Part shown: piece by piece, positions 16,129 through 24,570 of the stretch | Layout of the letters: the number at the start of each line of letters is the position of its first letter | How positions within the stretch are numbered: the first letter of the stretch is position 1 | Source: Methylococcus sp. Mc7 | GTDB lineage: Bacteria; Pseudomonadota; Gammaproteobacteria; Methylococcales; Methylococcaceae | Direction: 5' to 3' | Length of the DNA: 64,000 nucleotides | NCBI RefSeq assembly: GCF_019285515.1 | Contig: NZ_CP079095.1 | Span: 2,111,501 to 2,175,500, forward strand | Made by a program: the position numbers and the translations under genes | Notes under the pieces: model-generated | Told to the model about the DNA's origin: nothing | What the model saw: only the letters and a program-made list of their open reading frames with translations | The model's database searches: none

Positions 16129-17886
16129 TCAGGGAAGACGGATGATCCGGCGGGGCGTCCCCGGTGTCAGCGGCGAGTGCCGGCCGAAATAGCGCTCCAG
16201 CGCCGACAGTTCCAGTAGGGCGGCCATGCGGTTCGCGCCCTGGGTGAACATTGTGAAGCCGTCGCCGCCGTCGGCCAGGAAATCGTTGGTGACGATCCGG
16301 TAGATCTTCCCGGCGGCGATCGGTTTGCCGCCGAGCCTGATGGACGCCGGATCGACCTTGTCGCAGGCTTTTCCGCCGGCGTTCCACGCGTATTCGAAAC
16401 CGGCGGAGACCTGCAGAATCCGGTTGGCCGGCTGGCCGTTCGGGCAGCCCGGGAACTGCTGCTCCAGGAGCTGCTCGATCTGCGCGCCCGTCAACGTCAT
16501 CGTGACCAGCGTGCCGCCGAACGGCTGGACGTCGAACGCCTCGCGGTAGCTCACCCGTCCTTTCTTTCCCGGGGCGTAGGAGAAATCCGCCCGCATGCCG
16601 CCGCTGTTCATGAAGGCGATGGCGGCGCCGCCGTATCTGCGGCTGCGCGTCGCTTCCAACTGGGCGTCGGCGATGAGGTCCCCCAGGGCGGATTCGCCGG
16701 CTTCGTTGGGCGTCCGGCTGAAGGTCGCGGTGATGCGGCCGACGATCCGTTCCTCGATCGGCCGGGAAAGCCGGCCATAGTCTTCGACCAGCCGGGTCAG
16801 CAGCGGCTCCGGCCGGATATCGCGGCTTACCACCAGGTTGCGCGCCGCCGTCGAAATCACCTCGCCGGTCTTCGCGTCCAGCACCAGGTCGATGTCGCTG
16901 ACCAGGCGGCCGTAGTCGTGGGCGCTGGTGACGAGCACCGGTTCGCCGGCGGCGTTGGGCAGGCGGCAGGCATACGTCTCATGGGTGTGGCCGCTGACGA
17001 CCAGGTCGACTTCCGGGTCGAGCCGGCGCACGATGCCGGCGATCGGTCCGGAGATGCCGGCGCAGCCGTCGGGGCCGCCGCCGGGATGTCCCCCTTCGTG
17101 GATCAGCACGACGATGGCTTCGATTCCCTGGGAGCGCAGGACGGGAACCAGGGCGTTGACGGTGTCGGCCTCGTCGCGAAATTCGAGGTCTTTGACGCCG
17201 CTCGGCTTGACCAGCTTCGGCGTGTCTTTCAGGGTCAGGCCGATGAAGCCGATTTTCCGGCCGTGGAACTGCTTGACGCCATAGACCGGGAACAGCGTCC
17301 CGCCGCTCTTCCGGTCGAAGACGTTGGCGGCCAGGAAGCGGAAATCGGCGCCTTTGAATTTCCTGCCGACTTTCGAGCGGATCATGGGGCTGAGTCCCTT
17401 TTCCCGGCACGACCGGCCCGCTCTTTCCAGCCGGGGGTGGCATCCTCCCCGCTGCATGCGCAGAAGTTCGTCGCGGCCTTCGTCGAATTCGTGGTTCCCC
17501 ACCGCGTTGAAGTCCAGGCCGAGCAGATTCATGGCCTCGATGGTGGGCTCGTCCTGGAAATTGGCGGAAATGAGGGGGCTGGCGCCGATCAGGTCACCGG
17601 CGGAAACCAGGACGTTGTCCGGATTGGCGGCCCGGAGCTCGCGGACGTGGCCAGCGAGATGAGCCGCCCCGCCGGCGCTGACGGGGGCGCCGTTCAGCAT
17701 GAGGTCGCCGGGTGGGCGCAGGTTGCCGTGGAAATCGTTGATCGCGATGATCTTGACTGCGATGGCCGGCTTGCCGTCTGATGCAACCGTGGGATCAGGC
17801 GCCGCGTAGAGACGGGCGGCAGATATGAGGGACGCGCCGGACAGGGTGGAGGCCGCCAATATCCGTACTATGATGTGATGAGTCAC
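16129..17886 (-). CDS. Secreted 5'-nucleotidase/metallophosphatase (UshA family)
   Basis: The 585-residue exported enzyme (GTG start at 17886, signal peptide to about residue 28) has all the calcineurin-like metal motifs: INDFHGNL, VSAGDLIGASP, GNHEFDEG and VSGHTHETYAC. The C-terminal 5'-nucleotidase domain has NSGGMRADF and DVQPFGGTLVTMTLTG. UshA-type enzymes hydrolyse nucleotides or UDP-sugars in the periplasm. Two Cys-containing inserts (GGCHPRLERAGRSC, CAGISG) may be disulfide-linked. It ends 15 bp from the convergent activator gene. The divergent start region to the ATPase at 18123 is about 230 bp and holds no gene. Confidence 0.9.
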   Translation of the reverse strand: MTHHIIVRILAASTLSGASLISAARLYAAPDPTVASDGKPAIAVKIIAINDFHGNLRPPGDLMLNGAPVSAGGAAHLAGHVRELRAANPDNVLVSAGDLIGASPLISANFQDEPTIEAMNLLGLDFNAVGNHEFDEGRDELLRMQRGGCHPRLERAGRSCREKGLSPMIRSKVGRKFKGADFRFLAANVFDRKSGGTLFPVYGVKQFHGRKIGFIGLTLKDTPKLVKPSGVKDLEFRDEADTVNALVPVLRSQGIEAIVVLIHEGGHPGGGPDGCAGISGPIAGIVRRLDPEVDLVVSGHTHETYACRLPNAAGEPVLVTSAHDYGRLVSDIDLVLDAKTGEVISTAARNLVVSRDIRPEPLLTRLVEDYGRLSRPIEERIVGRITATFSRTPNEAGESALGDLIADAQLEATRSRRYGGAAIAFMNSGGMRADFSYAPGKKGRVSYREAFDVQPFGGTLVTMTLTGAQIEQLLEQQFPGCPNGQPANRILQVSAGFEYAWNAGGKACDKVDPASIRLGGKPIAAGKIYRIVTNDFLADGGDGFTMFTQGANRMAALLELSALERYFGRHSPLTPGTPRRIIRLP

Positions 17887-18122
17887 GGCGTGCTCCGGGC
17901 TGGGAAACCTTCCGGGACCGCATTGTGCGTCGGCTCGACGCCCCGCGCAAATGCTGTTTCCGCTCGTCTGGCAGCGGTTCCCGGCGAGTCACGAAAGTGT
18001 AACGAACCGCCTTTAATCTTCCGGACGATGGACGCCTCCGTATGCCACGCCCTTTCCGCTAATCGAACGACCCGCTTCCGCCGGCCAGCATTTGTGATGA
18101 CCGCCAGGACTTTGGTGTGGAA

Positions 18123-21100
18123 ATGAACACAATGGAAAAGAACCTCTATGCGGCCGATACGATCATGAGCTCCCGGCCTTCCGGCGAGACTCGGGTCAGC
18201 GTGCTGCGGATGCCCGCTCCCGGCCGGCTGCGCGTCAAGGTGGTGGGCCTGTACCGCTGCGACGACATGCAGCGGGCGCTCGAAGCCTTGCCGTCGGAAG
18301 CGCAGGCGCTGCGCATGGTCAGCGCCAATCCGGTCACGGGCAATGCCCTGGTCGTCTTCGATCCGCAATGCCCTCTGGCCGCGGTGCTCACAGCGCTGGA
18401 ACGATGCGCGCTGATTCATGGCGCGCCTTTTCCCGTCCCCAGGTCCAGGCCGGTATCGGGCCGGAGCTCGGCCGAGCCGAAGCGCGGACGGGGCAAGCGC
18501 CCCGCCGCCGCCCCTCGTCCTAAGCTGGCCGCCGTCGTCGGGGACACCGTAAGAAGCAAGGAGAGCTGGCATACCCTGGACGCCGAGGACGTGCTTTCCC
18601 GTCTGTCGGCGAACCGGGACGGCCTCAGTTCCGCCGTGGCCGCGGACAGGCTGCTGCAGTATGGGCACAACGTGCTGACCGAGATCAAGCCGCGTTCGGC
18701 GGTGGCGATGTTCCTGGAGCAGTTCGCCAGCCCCCCCGTCGCCCTGCTGGGGCTTTCCGCCGCCGTATCCATCGCCACCGGCGGCATGGCCGATGCGGTG
18801 GTGATCGTCGGCGTGGTGCTGATCAACGCCGTGATCGGCTACGTGACGGAGGCACAGGCGCAGAAGACGATCGACGCCCTGGGCAAGATCGGCCCGACCC
18901 AGGCCCTCGTCATGCGCGACGGCGTCAAGCGGTCGGTGGCCCTGGAAGACGTGGTGCCCGGCGACATCCTGGTGCTCTCGCCCGGCTCCTACATCGCCGC
19001 GGACGCCCGCCTGCTGGGGAGCAACCAGCTAACCGTCGACGAATCGGCACTGACGGGCGAGAGCCTGCCGGTGAGCAAGCGCCATGCCTTCGTCGGCACC
19101 AAGGACACGCCCCTGGGCGACCGCAAGAACATGTTGCACATGGGCACCATCGTGACGGGGGGGAGCGGCCAGGCGATCGTGGTGGCGACAGGCCGCCACA
19201 CCGAGATCGGCCTGATCCAGTCCCTCGTGGGCGAGGTGAAAACGCCGGAAACCCCTTTGCAGCGCCAGCTCGACGAAATGGGCAAGCAGCTCGCGCTGGC
19301 CTCCAGCGGTATCTGCGTGTTCGTGTTCGGGTTGGGCGTCCTGCGCGGCGCTCCGGCGCTGCAGATGCTGAAGACGGCGATTTCGCTGGCGGTGGCCGCC
19401 GTTCCCGAAGGCTTGCCCACGGTGGCGACGTCCACGCTGGCGCTCGGCATCCGCGAAATGAAGAAGCGCCACGTCCTGGTCCGTCAACTGCCTTCGGTGG
19501 AAAGTTTGGGCTCGGTGCAGACGCTGTGCCTGGACAAGACCGGCACGCTGACCGAGAACTGCATGCGGGTCGTCAGCCTCAAGACGCCAGACCAGGACAT
19601 CGGCTTGTCTCCTTCGGGCGAATTCCGCTCGAACGGGCAGACGGTCCGGCCCGCCGAGGCCGAAGACCTGCGGCGCCTGATGCAGGTGGTGTGCCTGTGC
19701 AGCGAGGTGCAGCTCAACGGCGATTCGTGCCGGGCTGTCCTGCCCGGCACCCTTCGGGCAAATGTAAATCCGCTCCCGGCGGATTTGTCTGGCCGGCCGG
19801 GCCTGGATGGCTCGCCGACGGAAATGGCGCTGGTGGAGATGGCGATACACTCCGGCGAGGACGTCGCGGCCTTGCGCCGGAGCCTGCCGCTGGTCAAGAC
19901 CGTGCACCGGGCCGAAGGGCGGCCTTACATGCTGACCGTCCACGACACCGGCGGCGAGGAGCACCTGATCGCGGTCAAGGGCAGTCCCACTCACGTGTTG
20001 GCGCTGTGCGACCGGCGCATGGAAGGCGGGGTGCCGGTGCCGCTCGACGAGGACGCGCGGGCGGCCATCGTGGAGCAGAATGAACTCATGGCCGGCCAGG
20101 CGCTGCGGGTGCTGGGAATGGCCTACGGCTATTCCAGGGAGACCTCGACCGCGGCGATTTCCGAAAAGCTCATCTGGCTCGGCATGGTGGGCATGGAGGA
20201 CACCATGCGGCCGGGCATGGCCGAGCTGATGGCCCAGTTCCACGACGCCGGCATCGATACCGTGATGATCACCGGCGATCAGAGCGCCACCGCTTTCGCC
20301 TTCGGTTCGCGGCTCAATCTCAACTACAAGAAGCCGCTGGAAATCGTCGATTCGACCAACCTCGACGAGCTCGACCCGGACGTGCTGAAGGGCATCGTGC
20401 GCGACACCACGGTGTTCGCGCGGGTGGCGCCTGCGCAGAAGCTCCGCATCGTCCAGGCCCTGCAGGCCAACGGCCGGGTGGTCGCCATGACCGGCGACGG
20501 GATCAACGACGGCCCCGCCCTGAAGGCGTCCGACGTCGGCGTCGCGCTGGGCAACGGCAGCGACGTGGCGCGCTCCGTCGCCGACGTGGTGCTGGAGGAC
20601 GACAACCTGCACACCATGATCACCGCGGTGCAGCAGGGCCGGACGATCTACCGCAACATCCGCAAGAGCCTGGCGTACCTGCTCAGCGGCAACCTCGCCG
20701 AGATCGAGGTCATGGTGGTCGCGACGGCGATCGGCGCCGGCGAAGCCCTGAATCCGATGCAGCTCTTGTGGATCAACCTCGTCACGGATATCTTGCCGGC
20801 CGTCGGCCTGTCCCTGGAGCCGCCGGAGAGCGACGTGCTCAAGGAGAAGCCGCGCGATCCGAAGGAAAAGATCTTCCGGCGCGAGGATTTGCTCCGGCTG
20901 CTGCGCCAGTCCCTGGTGGTCTCGGCCGGCACGCTCGGCGTCTACGGCTACAGCCTGGCCCGCTACGGCCTGGGGCCCGCGGCTTCGACGAATGCCTTTC
21001 TGACGCTGACCGTGGGACAGATGTTTCACGCCGTCAGTTGCCGGTCCGAGCGGACGACCGTGCTGGATAAAAGGGCGGGCAACCCGGTGCTGGTGTCCGG

Positions 21101-21290
21101 CGTCGCCGCGACCGTGGCGCTGCAGGCATTCGCGGCGGTGTTCCCGCCGCTGCGGGGCTTGTTGCGGCTGACGCCGATCAGCCCGGCGGACTGGGCGGCG
21201 ATCGCGGCCGGCTCGGTGTTGCCGTTCGTGGCCAATGAAGCCATCAAACTGCTCCCTTCCAAGGAACCCGAAAGCGAGAACCGTGCATGA
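18123..21290 (+). CDS. P2A-type cation-transporting ATPase with N-terminal HMA-like domain
   Basis: A ~1055-residue P-type ATPase. Key motifs are intact: DESALTGESLPVSK (~residue 307), PEGLP in M4 (~428), DKTGTLTENCM (~470), GDGINDGPALK (~790), NLAE in M5 and INLVTD in M6, which supply SERCA-like Ca2+ ligands (Asn, Glu, Asn/Thr/Asp). This points to Ca2+ or Mn2+ export. An extra ~110-residue N-terminal region (RLRVKVVGLY ... ALVVFDPQCPL) looks like a heavy-metal-associated fold without its CxxC. The frame opens with GTG 18117; ATG 18123 or 18132 is likelier. Its stop overlaps the next gene's ATG. Confidence 0.9.
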   Translation: MNTMEKNLYAADTIMSSRPSGETRVSVLRMPAPGRLRVKVVGLYRCDDMQRALEALPSEAQALRMVSANPVTGNALVVFDPQCPLAAVLTALERCALIHGAPFPVPRSRPVSGRSSAEPKRGRGKRPAAAPRPKLAAVVGDTVRSKESWHTLDAEDVLSRLSANRDGLSSAVAADRLLQYGHNVLTEIKPRSAVAMFLEQFASPPVALLGLSAAVSIATGGMADAVVIVGVVLINAVIGYVTEAQAQKTIDALGKIGPTQALVMRDGVKRSVALEDVVPGDILVLSPGSYIAADARLLGSNQLTVDESALTGESLPVSKRHAFVGTKDTPLGDRKNMLHMGTIVTGGSGQAIVVATGRHTEIGLIQSLVGEVKTPETPLQRQLDEMGKQLALASSGICVFVFGLGVLRGAPALQMLKTAISLAVAAVPEGLPTVATSTLALGIREMKKRHVLVRQLPSVESLGSVQTLCLDKTGTLTENCMRVVSLKTPDQDIGLSPSGEFRSNGQTVRPAEAEDLRRLMQVVCLCSEVQLNGDSCRAVLPGTLRANVNPLPADLSGRPGLDGSPTEMALVEMAIHSGEDVAALRRSLPLVKTVHRAEGRPYMLTVHDTGGEEHLIAVKGSPTHVLALCDRRMEGGVPVPLDEDARAAIVEQNELMAGQALRVLGMAYGYSRETSTAAISEKLIWLGMVGMEDTMRPGMAELMAQFHDAGIDTVMITGDQSATAFAFGSRLNLNYKKPLEIVDSTNLDELDPDVLKGIVRDTTVFARVAPAQKLRIVQALQANGRVVAMTGDGINDGPALKASDVGVALGNGSDVARSVADVVLEDDNLHTMITAVQQGRTIYRNIRKSLAYLLSGNLAEIEVMVVATAIGAGEALNPMQLLWINLVTDILPAVGLSLEPPESDVLKEKPRDPKEKIFRREDLLRLLRQSLVVSAGTLGVYGYSLARYGLGPAASTNAFLTLTVGQMFHAVSCRSERTTVLDKRAGNPVLVSGVAATVALQAFAAVFPPLRGLLRLTPISPADWAAIAAGSVLPFVANEAIKLLPSKEPESENRA

Positions 21291-22480
21291 AAAAGACATT
21301 CCTCTTCACGTCCGAGGCAGTGACCGAGGGCCATCCGGACTGCGTGTGCGACATCATCAGCGACGCGGTGGTCGACCGGTTCCTGCAGCAGGATCCTTAC
21401 GCCCGGATCGTGACCGAGTGCGCCTTGTCGAAGAGCGTCATCTTCCTGGCGGCGCGCTTCGCTTCGACCGCGGTGGTGGACATCCCCGAGCTGGCGCGGC
21501 GCACCATCGAGGACATCGGCTACCATCCGGAGGAATTCTCCGCGCCGGAGTCCACCGTGGTGACCAGCTTCATCGTGCAGTCGCTGGAAGGTCGCGCCGA
21601 GCGCGACGAGGCGGAAATGACCGACAAGGAACTGGATAAGCTCACCGTCAAGAACCAGGTGACCCAGTTCGGTTTCGCCTGCAGCCAGACGCCCGAGCTG
21701 CTGCCGCTGCCCATCGTGCTGGCCCGCCGCCTGGCGCGGCAGTTGACCGGAGCCAGGCGGCGCGGCGAGGTGCCCTATCTTTCCCCGGACTGCACGACCC
21801 AGGTCGGCGTCGAATTCGACAAGGGCAAGCCGGCGCGCATCCACAGCATCACCCTGATCGCGGGCACCCACGGCGTGCCGGATCTGGGGGTGGAGGAACT
21901 GCGCGGCGATCTCGACAAATGGGTGATCGCGCCGGCGTTCGAAGGCGAGGCGGTGCGGCCCGACGAGAACACCGAAATCTTCGTCAACCCGCGCGGCATG
22001 CTGCACCGCAGCGGCCCGGCGGCGCATTCCGGGATGACCGGACGCAAGAGCGCGAGCGACACCTACGGCGGCTATGCCCGCCATTCCGGTTCGGCCCTGA
22101 GCGGCAAGGGGCCGCTGCGGATCGACCGGGTGGCCGCCTATGCCGCCCGCCATGCGGCGAAGAACGTGGTTGCGGCGGGGCTGGCCGAGGAGTGCGAGGT
22201 CCAGCTCAGTTACACCATAGGCCAGGCCCGCCCGGTGAGCGTGCAGGTATCGACTTTCGGCACCGGCAGCGTGGGCGAGGACGTCATCAAGCAGCGTCTG
22301 GAGAAGCGCTTCGATTTCCGGCTGGGCGCCATCGTCCGTGATTTCAATCTGCGGCGGCTGCCTTCCGAGTACCGGGGCAGCTTCTACCGCATGCTGCCGG
22401 CCTACGGCCATTTCGGGGCTTCTTTCACCGCCCTGCCGTGGGAGCGGACGGACAAGGCGGATCTGCTGGCGGGCGACTGA
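21287..22480 (+). CDS. Divergent S-adenosylmethionine synthetase-like protein
   Basis: The 397-residue protein aligns along the whole length of bacterial MetK (FTSEAVTEGHPD, GMTGRKSASDTYGGYARHSG, VDR-like IDRVAAYAARHAAKNVVAAG, AYGHFG). Several positions that are near-invariant in E. coli MetK differ: the Lys after GHPD is Cys, the Glu of GGEITTSA is replaced in LAARFASTA, the GAGDQG loop reads VKNQVTQ, Lys165 (PDAKSQV) is Thr (PDCTTQV), and Lys269 is Arg. His14, Asp16, Arg244, Lys245, Lys265 and Asp271 equivalents remain. It overlaps the preceding ATPase stop (ATGA). Normal SAM synthesis is doubtful. Confidence 0.8.
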   Translation: MKKTFLFTSEAVTEGHPDCVCDIISDAVVDRFLQQDPYARIVTECALSKSVIFLAARFASTAVVDIPELARRTIEDIGYHPEEFSAPESTVVTSFIVQSLEGRAERDEAEMTDKELDKLTVKNQVTQFGFACSQTPELLPLPIVLARRLARQLTGARRRGEVPYLSPDCTTQVGVEFDKGKPARIHSITLIAGTHGVPDLGVEELRGDLDKWVIAPAFEGEAVRPDENTEIFVNPRGMLHRSGPAAHSGMTGRKSASDTYGGYARHSGSALSGKGPLRIDRVAAYAARHAAKNVVAAGLAEECEVQLSYTIGQARPVSVQVSTFGTGSVGEDVIKQRLEKRFDFRLGAIVRDFNLRRLPSEYRGSFYRMLPAYGHFGASFTALPWERTDKADLLAGD

Positions 22481-22482
22481 GC

Positions 22483-24507
22483 GTGCTTCCTCGGCGCCAG
22501 AGCGGAGCGGCCTCCGCCGCTTGGGGCGAGACGGCGGCGGCACAGCACAGGATCGATTACGGCGAGCGGTTCAAATATCCCGTTCTGGCGCTGGGCGCGT
22601 CGGTGGCCGCGACGCCCTTGGAATTGCCGTTCGCGCCCGCCGTCGTCGGCATCGTCCTCGCGCGCGCCGCTTTTCCCTTGTGGAAGCGCACCCTCGCCAA
22701 CCTGAAAAAGACCGGACGCCCCAACGCCGACCTCCTGGATTCGCTATGGGTTCTGGTCCACGGCGCGACGGGCGAAATGTTCGCGCCCGCCCTGGCCATC
22801 TGCCTCACCGAGACCGCCCGCGTGCTCAGGGATCTGACCGCCATCACCGGCGAGCGGCGCAAGCCCGACATGGTTCCCAACCGGCAGTACTGGATCGAGC
22901 GCAAGGGCAGAAGACGGCTGGTCCTGGCGAAGGACTTGCGGAAGGACGATCACGTTTTCCTCGGACCCGGCGACCGGGTGCCGGGCGATGGCGTCGTGGT
23001 GGGCGGCGACGGGCTGATCGACGAGCACGACCTGCTGGGCGGCGCCAAGCTGGTGCCGCGCACGGCTCTCGACGAAGTCTATGCGGCGTCCCTCCTGACC
23101 CAGGGACGCCTGGTGGTGGAGATGCGCCGGCTGGGGGCGGAAACGCGGATGGCGCAGATGGCCGAAACGGTCAAGGAGCGGCCCTGGAAGGAAACCCGGA
23201 TCAGCAACTACATGGAAGAGATCGGCAACCAGGCGGTGATGCCGGCGATCGGGGCCAGCGCGCTGGTGTTCGCGGTGACCGCCAGCCTGCCCAGGGCCGT
23301 CGCGCCGCTTCAATTGGACTTCGCCCAGGGCATCGGCGTCAGCGCGCCGGTCCCGGTGCTGGCCTCGCTCCATCACGCCGCTCAGAACCGGATTCTCGTC
23401 CGCAGCGGCCACGCGCTGGAGCAGTTGGCGAAGGTGGACGCCGTGGTGTTCGACAAGACCGGAACGCTGACCGAGCGCGGTGTGGAGGTCGGCTCGGTGG
23501 AAACCTCCCTGTCTTCGGTCTCCGAAGACGAACTGCTGTACTGGGCGGCATCGGCGAACCGCTACGTCCTGCGGCCGTTCAGCGCCGCGCTGGTCGCGTA
23601 TGCCGAAGGAAGATGCGTGGCGCTGACGGCCAGTGATCCGCTGGACTACTCCGACTCCGCCGTCGTGTCCCACGTGGACGGGCGCGAAATCGTCGTCGGG
23701 ACGTTCCAGTTCCTGGAGTCGCGCGGCATTCCGGTGGACGCCGAATATCACCGCAGGCACGATGGCGTCATCCTCAATCGCTCGATCCGCTACGTCGCCC
23801 GCGACCGTGAAGTCCTGGGCGCGATTTTCTTCAGCAACGCCCTGCGGCGGGAAAGCGCGGTCACCATCGAGACTTTGAGGCGCATGGGCATATCGTGTTA
23901 CCTGCTGACCGGGGACACCAGCAAGTCCGCAAACGCGGTGGCGTACAAGCTCGGCATCAGGCCGGGCTGCACTTTCGCGGAAGCTTCTCCCGAACACAAG
24001 GTGGAAGTGCTGAGCAGATTGCGCCGGAAACACAGGGCGATCGCCTATGTGGGCGACGGGATCAACGATGCGCCCGCCATGAGCCATGCCGACGTGGCGG
24101 TCTCCTTCCAGCAGGCGACCGATCTCGCCCGGGAGACGGCGGACGTGGTGCTGCTCGACGACGGCCTCCAGGGGCTGTGCTACGGCATCGAGACCGCCCG
24201 CGAGGCGATGCGGCTGGTGCACCAGAACATCGTGGCGGTCACGGCCGCGAACATCGCCGTGGTGGCCGGCGGGGTTTTCTTCAATCTGAGCACGGTGAGC
24301 GCGGTCGTCGTCAACAACGGGGCGGCGCTTCTGGCCTGCCTCAACGGCATGCGGCCGCTTTATGCGGGCGAGCGTAGGGACCCGGAAATACAGCGGACCA
24401 CGCTTCGGGACGACGAAAGCCTGCTGGGCATTCCCTGGCGCAAACGCGGCCGCGCCGGCGTCGATGGCATCCTCGGCGGCCATTCGGGGCACGCCGAGCC
24501 GGCCTAG
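22483..24507 (+). CDS. P1B-like P-type ATPase lacking key motifs
   Basis: From GTG 22483 the protein is ~674 residues. It keeps the phosphorylation site FDKTGTLTERG (~residue 323), TGDTSKSANAVA and VGDGINDAPAMSHADVAVS (~523), with membrane segments before and after. It lacks the A-domain TGES loop (here LLGGAKLVPR, ~183), the CPx metal motif of the P1B transmembrane helix (here GVSAPVPVL, ~286), and the HP dipeptide (here RP). It also lacks N-terminal metal-binding repeats. It may phosphorylate but not cycle or transport normally. It begins 2 bp after the MetK-like gene; a longer in-frame start inside that gene is less likely. Confidence 0.8.
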   Translation: MLPRRQSGAASAAWGETAAAQHRIDYGERFKYPVLALGASVAATPLELPFAPAVVGIVLARAAFPLWKRTLANLKKTGRPNADLLDSLWVLVHGATGEMFAPALAICLTETARVLRDLTAITGERRKPDMVPNRQYWIERKGRRRLVLAKDLRKDDHVFLGPGDRVPGDGVVVGGDGLIDEHDLLGGAKLVPRTALDEVYAASLLTQGRLVVEMRRLGAETRMAQMAETVKERPWKETRISNYMEEIGNQAVMPAIGASALVFAVTASLPRAVAPLQLDFAQGIGVSAPVPVLASLHHAAQNRILVRSGHALEQLAKVDAVVFDKTGTLTERGVEVGSVETSLSSVSEDELLYWAASANRYVLRPFSAALVAYAEGRCVALTASDPLDYSDSAVVSHVDGREIVVGTFQFLESRGIPVDAEYHRRHDGVILNRSIRYVARDREVLGAIFFSNALRRESAVTIETLRRMGISCYLLTGDTSKSANAVAYKLGIRPGCTFAEASPEHKVEVLSRLRRKHRAIAYVGDGINDAPAMSHADVAVSFQQATDLARETADVVLLDDGLQGLCYGIETAREAMRLVHQNIVAVTAANIAVVAGGVFFNLSTVSAVVVNNGAALLACLNGMRPLYAGERRDPEIQRTTLRDDESLLGIPWRKRGRAGVDGILGGHSGHAEPA

Positions 24508-24554
24508 CCGTCGGCGGCCGGCACGGGCACAACGTTCCGCCAGCCGCCGGCGGC
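24507..24554. other. Intercistronic hairpin between ATPase and Cache-HAMP genes
   Basis: Two 16-base arms (24507-24522 and 24539-24554) pair with only two non-Watson-Crick positions. They start at the stop codon of the P1B-like ATPase and end just before the next ribosome binding site (AGGAAGAG). With no T-run, a role in mRNA stability or translation seems likelier than termination. Confidence 0.35.
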
Positions 24555-24570
24555 TGCAGGAAGAGTGCGA

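Noticed and set aside
18036-18120. Intrinsic terminator or promoter in the nucleotidase-ATPase gap
   Set aside because: I could not identify a convincing -35/-10 pair or stem with a T-run.
19029-21299. Minus-strand open frame of 756 codons
   Set aside because: It is antisense to the P2A ATPase gene, has His/Gln/Arg-rich low-complexity sequence and no family features. It is typical of high-GC shadow frames.
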